Part shown: in pieces, positions 9,172 to 15,511 of the stretch
How positions within the stretch are numbered: the first letter of the stretch is position 1
How the letters are laid out: each line of letters starts with the position of its first letter
NCBI GenBank assembly: GCA_947494995.1
Contig: CANLWY010000001.1
Location: 989,407-1,053,406 of the forward strand
DNA from: an uncultured Campylobacterales bacterium
GTDB taxonomy: Bacteria; Campylobacterota; Campylobacteria; Campylobacterales; Arcobacteraceae
DNA length: 64,000 nt
Reading direction: 5' to 3'
Program-made: the position numbers and the translations under genes
Notes under the pieces: generated by a model
Told to the model about the DNA's origin: nothing
Seen by the model: only the letters and a program-made list of their open reading frames with translations
Database searches by the model: none

Positions 9172-9227
9172 CCAATCATTTTGTATTGTATTTACATAAT
9201 AAACCTTTAAATTTTTTCTTCTCTTAC
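9152..9227 (+). other. Folded element B: 10-bp TAAGAGA-type stem
   Basis: GTAAGAGAAG (9152-9161) pairs perfectly with CTTCTCTTAC (9218-9227) around a 56-nt AT-rich interior. It contains the TAAGAGA/TCTCTTA module. It lies between the hairpin chain and the 41-nt repeated hairpin, upstream of the pilin-like gene. Confidence 0.6.
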
Positions 9228-9241
9228 ACCATTTAATAAAT

Positions 9242-9282
9242 ATTATAAAGAGCTATGAACAAAGTAGCTTTTTATAATGTTA
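9242..9282 (+). repeat. 41-nt repeated hairpin, copy 1
   Basis: Identical over 41 nt to 10375-10415. It folds as a 13-bp stem (9242-9254 with 9266-9278, one G-U pair) around an 11-nt loop. It ends 21 nt before the pilin-like ATG at 9304, so in mRNA it would sit directly before the ribosome-binding site. Confidence 0.85.
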
Positions 9283-9303
9283 TTTAACATTAAAGGGATA
9301 AAT

Positions 9304-9969
9304 ATGAGAAATACGATTTTAAAAACAAAATCAAAAGCAATGTCAGTGCAATCAATTATTATTGGTAGCGTTATAGCTGGTGTTATTGCTGCTTCTGGTT
9401 TGGCTATGTTATGGCCAGCCGTTGACGCTGGAAAAGTTACATCTGAGCTTACAACATTAAGTGAAATTAATGTTCAAATTAATAGTGAATTTTCAAGCAA
9501 AGGTATGGGTTCAACAAATAATGCAAATAGTTTAATTGGGATAGTTGATAAGCTTTCTTTACCTAATGATTTTAAATATGTTGTTGTTACAAGTCAATCA
9601 ACAAATGGCGCTTTCGATGGTCAAAGTATCGGGGGAATTATAGCGATTGCAAAAGATAATGAAGAATCTCAAACTAAATTGAAAACTATTATTAAAGATT
9701 TAGATAAAAAATTTGATGGTTCTGATAATAGATTTGCAGGGAAAATGGGATATGAGACTGATTGCTCTTTAGATAGAAAATGTTTTTACACTTTGCAATT
9801 AAAACAATTTAATATTCAAGACCCGGTAATGAATTTAATTGGAAGTGTTTTTAATATGAGAGACGCTTCAAATGTTCACGTTAATAATCTTATTTTAAGT
9901 GCTAACAAAGGCGATACTATAACATTAACTAATGGTGGTTTCTTTAGAAACTTAATTGTTTTAAATTAA
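9304..9969 (+). CDS. Type IV (class B-like) pilin-like protein
   Basis: 221 aa from the ATG at 9304, chosen over 9277 because AAAGGGA lies 6 nt before it. A short basic leader of 12 residues is followed by a hydrophobic helix (MSVQSIIIGSVIAGVIAA), then an alternating helix and a globular domain with two cysteines (C-x5-C, near 148-154), the layout of TcpA/PilS-type prepilins. The expected leader-peptidase site would follow Ala instead of Gly, and the usual Glu5 is replaced by Ser. It should be an extracellular pilus subunit or pseudopilin. No prepilin peptidase, assembly ATPase or platform gene is nearby. A phage coat protein is a less likely alternative. Confidence 0.62.
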   Translation: MRNTILKTKSKAMSVQSIIIGSVIAGVIAASGLAMLWPAVDAGKVTSELTTLSEINVQINSEFSSKGMGSTNNANSLIGIVDKLSLPNDFKYVVVTSQSTNGAFDGQSIGGIIAIAKDNEESQTKLKTIIKDLDKKFDGSDNRFAGKMGYETDCSLDRKCFYTLQLKQFNIQDPVMNLIGSVFNMRDASNVHVNNLILSANKGDTITLTNGGFFRNLIVLN

Positions 9970-9984
9970 AAAAGGGAAAGAAAA

Positions 9985-10344
9985 ATGAGAAATTTATTTA
10001 TGATTTTGATGGTTTTATGTTTAGGTGCTTCGAGCTTATTTGGTTTTGATGATACAGAAGCAACCAAACAAGCGGGAAGTCTTTTAGACATTGTTTTTTT
10101 AGGTGCAAAAGTTATTGGAGCTATTGCAATTATTCTTGGTATTGTTGAGCTTTTAGTTGAAAAAGATCAGGGTGGACAACAAGGGAAAAAAGCTTCTGGT
10201 TCAATGAAATTAGTCGGTGGAACTTTGTTATTGGTTGCCGCTGGTGTAATTCAATGGGCTATGGGAGATGGAACAGATAAAAATGGTTCATCCATTCTAG
10301 GAGCAAAAGCTTCTGGCGCTGGAGATAAATCTCAAAAGAAATAG
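9985..10344 (+). CDS. VirB2/TrbC-like small membrane protein (pilin candidate)
   Basis: 119 aa with a signal peptide (about 1-20, ending SSLFG-F), then two membrane helices at about 36-58 and 74-93 separated by a short charged loop, and a Gly/Ser/Lys-rich tail. This is the topology and size of T4SS major pilins of the VirB2/TrbC group. It follows the pilin-like gene by 15 nt with its own GGGAAAG Shine-Dalgarno, so they are probably co-transcribed and end at the terminator at 10345. No other T4SS subunit is encoded here, so it may modify a helper system. A holin-like or phage coat role cannot be excluded. Confidence 0.55.
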   Translation: MRNLFMILMVLCLGASSLFGFDDTEATKQAGSLLDIVFLGAKVIGAIAIILGIVELLVEKDQGGQQGKKASGSMKLVGGTLLLVAAGVIQWAMGDGTDKNGSSILGAKASGAGDKSQKK

Positions 10345-10371
10345 CATCGGCTTAGGCTGATGCTTTTTTTT
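10345..10371 (+). terminator. Rho-independent terminator after the pilin-like pair
   Basis: GCATCGGCT/GGCTGATGC stem with a very short loop followed by eight Ts, directly after the stop codon at 10344. Confidence 0.85.
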
Positions 10372-10374
10372 AGC

Positions 10375-10415
10375 ATTATAAAGAGCTATGAACAAAGTAG
10401 CTTTTTATAATGTTA
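10375..10415 (+). repeat. 41-nt repeated hairpin, copy 2
   Basis: Same 41 nt as 9242-9282, including the AGCT stem ends and the ATGAACAAAGT loop. Here it begins 3 nt after the terminator T run and is followed by folded element D, not by a ribosome-binding site. Confidence 0.85.
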
Positions 10416-10423
10416 AATTTTGT

Positions 10424-10536
10424 GTAAGAGAGCGTAAGAAATTTAGCATTAGTGACGCAACACTTAAACTTGTAAAACAAAAAATTATGCTTTGTTTTTC
10501 AATAGTGAAAAGCATAATAATAGTTCGCTCTCTTAC
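10424..10536 (+). other. Folded element D: 11-bp stem with inner hairpin
   Basis: GTAAGAGAGCG (10424-10434) pairs perfectly with CGCTCTCTTAC (10526-10536); TGT before and ACA after extend it past one bulge. Inside, ATTATGCTTT (10484-10493) pairs with AAAGCATAAT (10509-10518). The outer stem holds the shared TAAGAGA/TCTCTTA module. It lies 28 nt before the MobC-like gene. Confidence 0.65.
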
Positions 10537-10564
10537 AACATAAACACCATTAAAAGGGGATATT

Positions 10565-11002
10565 ATGGATAAAATGGGTTCTAAACAAATTATATTTCAT
10601 TTGCCTTATCAAGAGTATTTAATGCTCGAGAATAAGGGAAAAGAGATAGGTATAAGTGATGTTAGTAAATATACTCAAACAACAATAAGAAAAAATATTC
10701 TTGCTAAAGATTTGTATTTTGAAAAATATATGAAGCAAGGCGAAATAAATTTGAAACTAGACAAGGAAAATGAGCTTTTATTATCTAAAGTTAAGGATTT
10801 GAAAGAAGAGATTTATAAGTTAAGAAGAGAATCAAATTCTTTATCAAATGGTTCTAAATCAATTGATGTTTCAGAATCAACTGTTAAAGTTGAAGATTTA
10901 GAAATAAAAACGCAGATTCAAAATGTATTGAATCAAGTGAGTTCTGGTTCTGAAAATGAGATTGATGAAATTGATTTTTCTGATTCAGGAAAGGAGCAAT
11001 AA
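10565..11002 (+). CDS. MobC-like protein: ribbon-helix-helix N-terminus plus coiled coil
   Basis: 145 aa. The first ~50 residues (strand KQIIFHLP, then two helices with a turn at GISDV) resemble the ribbon-helix-helix domain of MobC-type relaxosome proteins. Residues 55-95 are coiled coil and the tail is acidic and Ser-rich. The likely role is DNA binding at a transfer origin or autoregulation. AAAAGGGGA precedes the ATG. Its stop overlaps the next ATG in TAATG, so the following two genes are coupled. The assignment rests on pattern only. Confidence 0.55.
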   Translation: MDKMGSKQIIFHLPYQEYLMLENKGKEIGISDVSKYTQTTIRKNILAKDLYFEKYMKQGEINLKLDKENELLLSKVKDLKEEIYKLRRESNSLSNGSKSIDVSESTVKVEDLEIKTQIQNVLNQVSSGSENEIDEIDFSDSGKEQ

Positions 11003-11226
11003 TGTTTTTGTCTATATTTCTTAATGTTCTTGTAAAATTTAGCTTTAACATCAATATGAATAATGTTGTAAAGTTTATCAGAGCATTAAATGAAGAGCTT
11101 AAAAGAAGAGATGAACAAGCTTTAAATGATAATGAAGATTTAGTTAAATCTTTTGAAGAACACATTAAAAAGCTTCAAAATGAAGAAAGAGAAAGATTGA
11201 GAAAGAAAGATGATTATGAAAGATGA
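11002..11226 (+). CDS. Small helical protein (74 aa)
   Basis: Not recognised. The first ~17 residues are hydrophobic (possible membrane anchor or weak signal), followed by a highly charged helix with coiled-coil character rich in Glu, Lys and Arg. It overlaps the upstream stop by one base (TAATG) and the downstream gene by about 11-17 nt, so all three are probably translated together. Confidence 0.5.
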   Translation: MFLSIFLNVLVKFSFNINMNNVVKFIRALNEELKRRDEQALNDNEDLVKSFEEHIKKLQNEERERLRKKDDYER

Positions 11227-11584
11227 ATTATCTGGCTTTTTAAAGTCTGGCAACTTGAAAGGTTATGTTGAATTTAGCAAAGATTTTGTTAAGCATAATG
11301 AAATATATAATGCTAAATTTGATAAAGAGTATAAGGCTTTAAAACTCGAATTAAAGGCTTTAAGGCAAGTTCAAATTGAACTTAAGAACAATCCTAATAA
11401 ATTTAAAAAAACCTCTATAAATCAAGAACTAAAACAAAAAACTTCAAACGATATTGAAAAAGTTAAAGATATTGAATATAATGAATTAAGAATACTTTCT
11501 GATAATTTAGATATTCTAAAACAAAATATAACAATAGAATCAATAAAAAAAGAAGAGTTTTCAGATTCTTTTTCAGATTTTTAA
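11210..11584 (+). CDS. Small helical protein (124 aa)
   Basis: Not recognised. Almost entirely Lys/Glu-rich helix with coiled-coil regions at about 28-60 and 85-115; no signal peptide, cysteine or membrane segment. Two ATG codons (11210, 11216) are possible starts; the second is closer to a GAAAG-type ribosome site. Third gene of the unit that begins at 10565, which suggests a relaxosome or partition accessory role, but this is inference from position. Confidence 0.5.
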   Translation: MIMKDELSGFLKSGNLKGYVEFSKDFVKHNEIYNAKFDKEYKALKLELKALRQVQIELKNNPNKFKKTSINQELKQKTSNDIEKVKDIEYNELRILSDNLDILKQNITIESIKKEEFSDSFSDF

Positions 11585-11693
11585 TATTCTCTAAATATTC
11601 TATAGCATAATATCTATATATTACATTTTTTATTTTTTTTTATTATAAAGTATTTTTATTGTATTATCTTTATTTAAATTTTAGTATTAAAAG

Positions 11694-11709
11694 TATTCTT
11701 AAAAGAATA
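11694..11709 (+). promoter_or_regulatory. Candidate operator: palindrome before the RHH regulator
   Basis: TATTCTT-AA-AAGAATA palindrome 25 nt before the ATG of the ribbon-helix-helix gene, followed by two more GGAATA half-sites at about 11715-11732. Repeated half-sites before an RHH gene are the usual autorepression layout. Confidence 0.45.
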
Positions 11710-11734
11710 TACAGGGGAATACGAAAGGAATATT

Positions 11735-11926
11735 ATGAGTGGATTTAAAAAAACATCTGTTAATATTGATTTAGATGTAAGTAATGATATTACTAAAATT
11801 GCAAATGAAAATAACTTAGATAGAACACAAGTTATAAATTTTTTTTTGAAACAATGTGTTGAAGATTATAAAAAAGACAAGTTAAAATTCGTTAGGCGAG
11901 AGCCAATTATATTAGTTGAATCTTAG
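11735..11926 (+). CDS. Ribbon-helix-helix DNA-binding protein
   Basis: 63 aa, the size of Arc/CopG-type repressors. A short strand (KTSVNIDLD) is followed by two helices with an NNLDRTQVI turn, the classic RHH pattern. It would bind DNA as a dimer of dimers. AAAGGA precedes the ATG. Repeated GGAATA half-sites upstream suggest autoregulation. No toxin partner is adjacent on the same strand, so it may be a copy/transfer regulator of the element and not an antitoxin. Confidence 0.75.
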   Translation: MSGFKKTSVNIDLDVSNDITKIANENNLDRTQVINFFLKQCVEDYKKDKLKFVRREPIILVES

Positions 11927-11951
11927 TCTTGAACAAGTTTGACTAAGATTC
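11918..11951. terminator. Bidirectional terminator
   Basis: Perfect 11-bp stem GAATCTTAGTC (11918-11928)/GACTAAGATTC (11941-11951) with a 12-nt loop and T-rich flank, between the convergent RHH gene and the minus-strand gene at 11957. It overlaps the RHH stop codon. Confidence 0.85.
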
Positions 11952-11956
11952 TTTTA

Positions 11957-12526
11957 TTATTGATTTAAAGCTATAGTTAGATTGAAATTACACGCTTTAA
12001 GTGTTTTTCTATGTTCTTGTACTGTTCTTTTACCTATTGTATTGTATTTAGTTGATTTAGCAAGATATTCAACTAATCTATCATTAGTGATTTTTTCATT
12101 TGTTTTTTCAAGCTCTTTAATAGCTAAATAAACATGATATATATTTTTGTCTTTTATATCTTTAGTATTCTTTTTTATAACTTCTGCTTTTGTTCTATCT
12201 TCAATACCAAGCTCTTTTTTCTTTCTTTTTCTATATGCTTTATTATAGTTATACTTATACTCTTTAGATAGTTCTTCATTATTAACGAAGTTATGAACTT
12301 CAACGCAAAAAGAATACAGTTCATTTTCTTTAGAAAATATACTTTCCCAATCGTTATGATTTTCTTTTATTAAGTATGAAATAGAACCAACTCCTAGTTT
12401 TTCAGTATTACCATTATTGGCTTTCCAATTTGATATATTTAAAAACCCAATAAAGAATTTTTTTAATTCTTCTCTTGTCTTTTTTTCATTTAGTTTTTCT
12501 TTCCAATTGTATTTTTTATTTTTCAT
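11957..12526 (-). CDS. Unknown basic protein with C-terminal winged-helix-like region
   Basis: 189 aa, rich in Lys and Asn, no membrane segment. Residues 1-110 are highly charged and helical. Residues 125-189 (repeated helices, TNDRLVEYL, then GKRTVQEHRKTL) look like a helix-turn-helix or winged helix with a recognition helix, suggesting DNA binding. It is the only minus-strand gene inside the element and reads away from the folded region at 12582-12847. AAGGA precedes the ATG. A replication or control protein is plausible but unproven. Confidence 0.6.
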   Translation of the reverse strand: MKNKKYNWKEKLNEKKTREELKKFFIGFLNISNWKANNGNTEKLGVGSISYLIKENHNDWESIFSKENELYSFCVEVHNFVNNEELSKEYKYNYNKAYRKRKKKELGIEDRTKAEVIKKNTKDIKDKNIYHVYLAIKELEKTNEKITNDRLVEYLAKSTKYNTIGKRTVQEHRKTLKACNFNLTIALNQ

Positions 12527-12581
12527 ATGTTTTCCTTATATTTATAAAATATAATTATAAGTTAGAAATTTATTTTTTATA

Positions 12582-12847
12582 AAAAAACGCAATCTTATGT
12601 GATGACTTGTTAATAGATTTGATTTTTCAAATCCTTAATATTAAACTAATTAGTAATATTATTATAAATATGATAATAAAAATAGGATGAGTATGTAACT
12701 TAAGATATTATCATATGATATTATTAAGAGATTAAATAATGACTTTAGGCATTATGTCATTAATCTATATTATAAAACATTGAAATCATTTCTCTTAATG
12801 TAAACACTAACGCATTATGTATAGTCTTGTATAAGATTGCGTTTTTT
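12582..12847. other. Folded element E: 17-bp inverted repeat enclosing several hairpins
   Basis: AAAAAACGCAATCTTAT (12582-12598) is a perfect inverted repeat of 12831-12847. The 232-nt interior holds GATTTGA/TCAAATC (12616-12633), AATATTA/TAATATT (12637-12660), a TATCATATGATA palindrome (12709-12720), TAATGAC/GTCATTA (12737-12762) and ATTAAGAGA/TCTCTTAAT (12723-12731, 12791-12799), which contains the shared TAAGAGA module. No ORF fits. It fills most of the 467-nt gap between the divergent genes at 12526 and 12994. A structured RNA, replication origin or transfer origin are all possible. Confidence 0.6.
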
Positions 12848-12993
12848 ATAATATAGAGAAAAGAAGTTCAGAATATGAAACGAAGTATATTCTGCAATAG
12901 ATTTTAATTTTGAATAGAACTTGAAAAGCTAATATATAAATTATTCTTAGATTTATGAAATATTGTGTAAAATTTCATTTTTAGGAGTATTAA

Positions 12994-13575
12994 ATGGATT
13001 TATCAAGTGATTTAGGATTATACACATTATACGATAGTTTTGAAAAAGATTTTTATGAAGTAGTAAAGGTTGCATTATTTGATAAGTATAGACATGAATT
13101 TGATGAATTAGAAGAGATTATAACTTATTTATCGAATAATGATATTAAAGATAATGATATAAGTATCCAAATTACATTGAGATATTTTTTACAATTTGCT
13201 TCAACACTTAGTGAAGATAAAATTATTATTATAAGAAATAATAAGGAAGAAGTCACACTTTTATTAGTAAAATTTACTCTATCAATTCTTAATAAAATAA
13301 AACTTTATGAACTTGATGATATTAAAAATGAAGCAAAAGAGATAGAAGCAATTAAAGCTAAAGTATCTATTACACAAGAAGAATTTACTAAAGCTTATGG
13401 ATATACTAAATCTCACTTAGATAATCTCAGAGCAAATTATAAAATAGATTTTCTCCAAGAGAAAAAAGAAAATGGTTTACCACAAACAAGAACAAAAGTT
13501 TTATATGAAACAAAAGCAATACTTGAATATTTTGATAGAATTAGACATGATTCAAGATTAGATTTAAACAAATAA
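12994..13575 (+). CDS. Excisionase-like HTH protein next to attR
   Basis: 193 aa. Residues 1-115 are helical and not recognised. Residues about 127-185 (ITQEEFTKAYGYTKSHLDNLR, then a basic wing and TKAILEYFDR) resemble the helix-turn-helix-17 / excisionase fold. The TAA stop lies in the right att repeat, so the element ends within four bases of this gene. Recombination directionality factor is the likely role by position. An AGGAG Shine-Dalgarno precedes the ATG. Confidence 0.6.
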   Translation: MDLSSDLGLYTLYDSFEKDFYEVVKVALFDKYRHEFDELEEIITYLSNNDIKDNDISIQITLRYFLQFASTLSEDKIIIIRNNKEEVTLLLVKFTLSILNKIKLYELDDIKNEAKEIEAIKAKVSITQEEFTKAYGYTKSHLDNLRANYKIDFLQEKKENGLPQTRTKVLYETKAILEYFDRIRHDSRLDLNK

Positions 13576-13602
13576 GACAAATAAAAGTATACAAAAAGTT
13601 CA
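13572..13602 (+). repeat. Candidate attR, 31-bp direct repeat
   Basis: Matches 4076-4106 with one mismatch. It ends 6 nt before the 3' end of the intact MFS gene (13609), so integration left that gene whole. Confidence 0.75.
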
Positions 13603-13608
13603 AATTAA

Positions 13609-14754
13609 TTAATTAAAACCTTTGAATAATCTTCTATTTTTATGTACAAAAACCATAGTTATGAGCAATATTATTACAAAGAAGTAGATAGTAAAATCCC
13701 AACCAAATCTATCATAAAACATTGATGGTATAAGGCTTCCAAAGGCTCCACCTAAATAATAAAATGTTAAATACATTCCAGAAGTTAAAGCTTTTTGTGA
13801 TGCTCTTAAAGAGTTTGCAATTCTTGTACTTATTGTATGCACTGTAAACATTCCTACGCAAAAAAGGAAAACCATTGAGAATAGAAATAAAGCATCTTTA
13901 CTTAAAAACAAGAGAGTAGAAATTATGAATATAATTGTTCCTGCAATAATAGTTCTAAGCTCTTTTTTAAAAATATTTACAATTTTATGTATTGTAAGAG
14001 ATATTAAAATTCCCATTCCATATCCAAGATATAAAAGTCCTATTTGAGTTTCACTAGTATTTGGAACAAGCTCTTTTATTCTGAATGGCAAAATATTTAA
14101 AAGTCCAGCAAATACAAAAAAGATGGTAAACATTAATGAGTAAATTACTATAAATCTTTTATCTTTTAAGATATTTGTAATATCATTTATTGTTGGTTTT
14201 ACAAGGTTTGCATCTCCTTCAAAAGAGAGTTTTTTTATAAAATAAAGTCCTATTAGTAATGCAAAAGATAAAGAGAAGAATACAATTCTCCAGCCAAATT
14301 CTTCTGCTATAAATCCAGAAAAAACACGGCCAACTAAACCACCAAATACAGTAGATGCAACATAAATAGACATATTAAGTTTTATATTTTCTTTATCACT
14401 TGCTAGGATTGCCATACAAGCAGTTAGAATTGCAGGTATAACCATAGCTTCAATAGTTCGTATTATTAAAAAAAGCTCATAAGAATTTGCAAAACCCAAG
14501 GCTAGGTTTGTAATAAAAAGTACTATAGAAGCTATAGCTAGAACTTTTTTTGTTTTTACAGATTCAAGTATATATCCATAAATAATAGGTGAGATTGCTA
14601 AAAAAAGCATAATAACTGCCGTAAAAGAAGAGGCTTTTACAATCGATATTTCAAATTCATTTGCTAAAAGTGGCTGTAATGGCTGAGTTGCATACATTAC
14701 TGATAGTAAAATAGTGATTGTATATATGATTATTAAAAGTTCTTTTCTATTCAC
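13609..14754 (-). CDS. MFS transporter, 12 helices (YnfM-like)
   Basis: 381 aa with about 12 membrane helices in two halves, typical of major facilitator exporters of the YnfM-like drug/sugar group; substrate unknown. Conserved features include the YATQPLQP start of helix 1 and a basic loop (ESVKTKK) between helices 2 and 3. It follows sufT immediately: the ATG at 14754 overlaps the sufT stop by one base, so it is probably co-transcribed with the suf operon. A decayed copy of its 3' end lies at 3723-3990, and the mobile element is inserted directly after its stop codon. Confidence 0.85.
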   Translation of the reverse strand: MNRKELLIIIYTITILLSVMYATQPLQPLLANEFEISIVKASSFTAVIMLFLAISPIIYGYILESVKTKKVLAIASIVLFITNLALGFANSYELFLIIRTIEAMVIPAILTACMAILASDKENIKLNMSIYVASTVFGGLVGRVFSGFIAEEFGWRIVFFSLSFALLIGLYFIKKLSFEGDANLVKPTINDITNILKDKRFIVIYSLMFTIFFVFAGLLNILPFRIKELVPNTSETQIGLLYLGYGMGILISLTIHKIVNIFKKELRTIIAGTIIFIISTLLFLSKDALFLFSMVFLFCVGMFTVHTISTRIANSLRASQKALTSGMYLTFYYLGGAFGSLIPSMFYDRFGWDFTIYFFVIILLITMVFVHKNRRLFKGFN

Positions 14755-15098
14755 TAAATTATAGCCCCACTTGCTCCCATAACTTCTCTTGCTTCTTCAC
14801 TCATCATTTCTGGACTCCAAGGTGGACTGAATACTAAATTTACCTTTGCCTCATCTATCTCTGGGACACTAAGTGTCACATATTTTACTTGTTCTACTAA
14901 GCTTTCTGCAACTGGACAAGCTGGGCTTGTAAGTGTCATTTCTACTTTTGCATGTAGATAGTTATCTTTTGTCTCGTATTCAACCGCATATATTAACCCT
15001 AAATCAAAAATATTTACAGGTATTTCTGGGTCATATATATTTTTTAATCTTTTTACTAACTCTTCTGTTATCTTATCTTCATTAGGAATTTTACCCAT
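14754..15098 (-). CDS. sufT: SufT / MIP18 (DUF59) family Fe-S assembly factor
   Basis: 114-aa DUF59 protein. The DPEIPVNIFDLGLIY motif near 23-37 and TSPACP near 83 (with the family's conserved cysteine) are diagnostic. Such proteins help load Fe-S clusters on target proteins. It is the last gene of the suf operon, 2 nt after sufE, which supports the SufT name over the phenylacetate PaaD or other members of the family. Confidence 0.88.
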   Translation of the reverse strand: MGKIPNEDKITEELVKRLKNIYDPEIPVNIFDLGLIYAVEYETKDNYLHAKVEMTLTSPACPVAESLVEQVKYVTLSVPEIDEAKVNLVFSPPWSPEMMSEEAREVMGASGAII

Positions 15099-15100
15099 AA

Positions 15101-15508
15101 TTAAGCCTTTGTTGCATAATCTTTTATTTTTTTAATCATTCCTATTACTCCACTTTGTCTATTGGGAGTAATAACCTCTGAAAGTTCAAGTTCATATATA
15201 ATATCCATATTTGTATCTTTTAAAGTTTCAATAGTTTCATCTGAAAAGATTTGTAAAATCATATATACTAAACCTTTTACAATAACAGCATCGGAGGTTC
15301 CTTTAAAATATAGTTTATCATCTTTTTTTTCACAGATTAACCAAACTTGTGAGGTACAGCCATGAACTATGTTTGCAGGAGTTTTGTACTCATCATCAAG
15401 AGTTTCTAGCTTTTTCCCTAAATCAATAATAAATTCATATTTTTGTAGTTCATCTTCAAAGAAATCTAAATCTTCTTTAAATCTTGCAACTTTATCTTTT
15501 ATACTCAT
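15101..15508 (-). CDS. sufE: SufE cysteine desulfuration protein
   Basis: 135 aa, close to E. coli SufE (138). It accepts persulfide sulfur from SufS on Cys51 in the VHGCTSQVW motif and passes it to SufB. It starts 3 nt after the sufS stop. No zinc-ligand pattern of SufU is seen, so this is the SufE type of sulfur acceptor. Confidence 0.93.
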   Translation of the reverse strand: MSIKDKVARFKEDLDFFEDELQKYEFIIDLGKKLETLDDEYKTPANIVHGCTSQVWLICEKKDDKLYFKGTSDAVIVKGLVYMILQIFSDETIETLKDTNMDIIYELELSEVITPNRQSGVIGMIKKIKDYATKA

Positions 15509-15511
15509 TCT

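Larger units (their letters stand above)
4076..13602. mobile_element. Integrated mobilizable element, about 9.5 kb
   Basis: The region is bounded by 31-bp direct repeats (4076-4106 and 13572-13602, one mismatch). It starts with a tyrosine recombinase gene and ends with an excisionase-like gene whose stop codon lies in the right repeat. Contents: recombinase, a two-gene unknown unit, MobV-like relaxase, a type IV pilin-like protein, a VirB2-like protein, MobC-like and ribbon-helix-helix DNA-binding proteins, orphans and several strong folded intergenic elements. No secretion ATPase, coupling protein, Zot-type ATPase, capsid or terminase is present, so it would need a helper to move. The best description is an integrative and mobilizable element; a defective phage or satellite is the alternative. 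Confidence 0.8.

Noticed and set aside
8343..10536. Integron attC sites (folded elements between small genes, plus a tyrosine recombinase)
   Set aside because: I looked for the RYYYAAC / GTTRRRY core pair in the right orientation and it is not present. The recombinase also shows no integron-integrase-specific feature.
4076..13602. Inovirus or other filamentous phage
   Set aside because: The pilin-like and VirB2-like genes suggested coat proteins, but no Zot-type ATPase, replication initiator of the rolling-circle type with clear motifs, or adsorption protein is present. A satellite cannot be fully excluded.
3920..13827. 22-bp identity between the MFS copies (3920-3941 and 13806-13827) as the att core
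   Set aside because: It lies inside a longer region of protein-level homology that continues on both sides, so it is ordinary conservation. The 31-bp repeats at the recombinase gene and the excisionase gene explain the boundary better.
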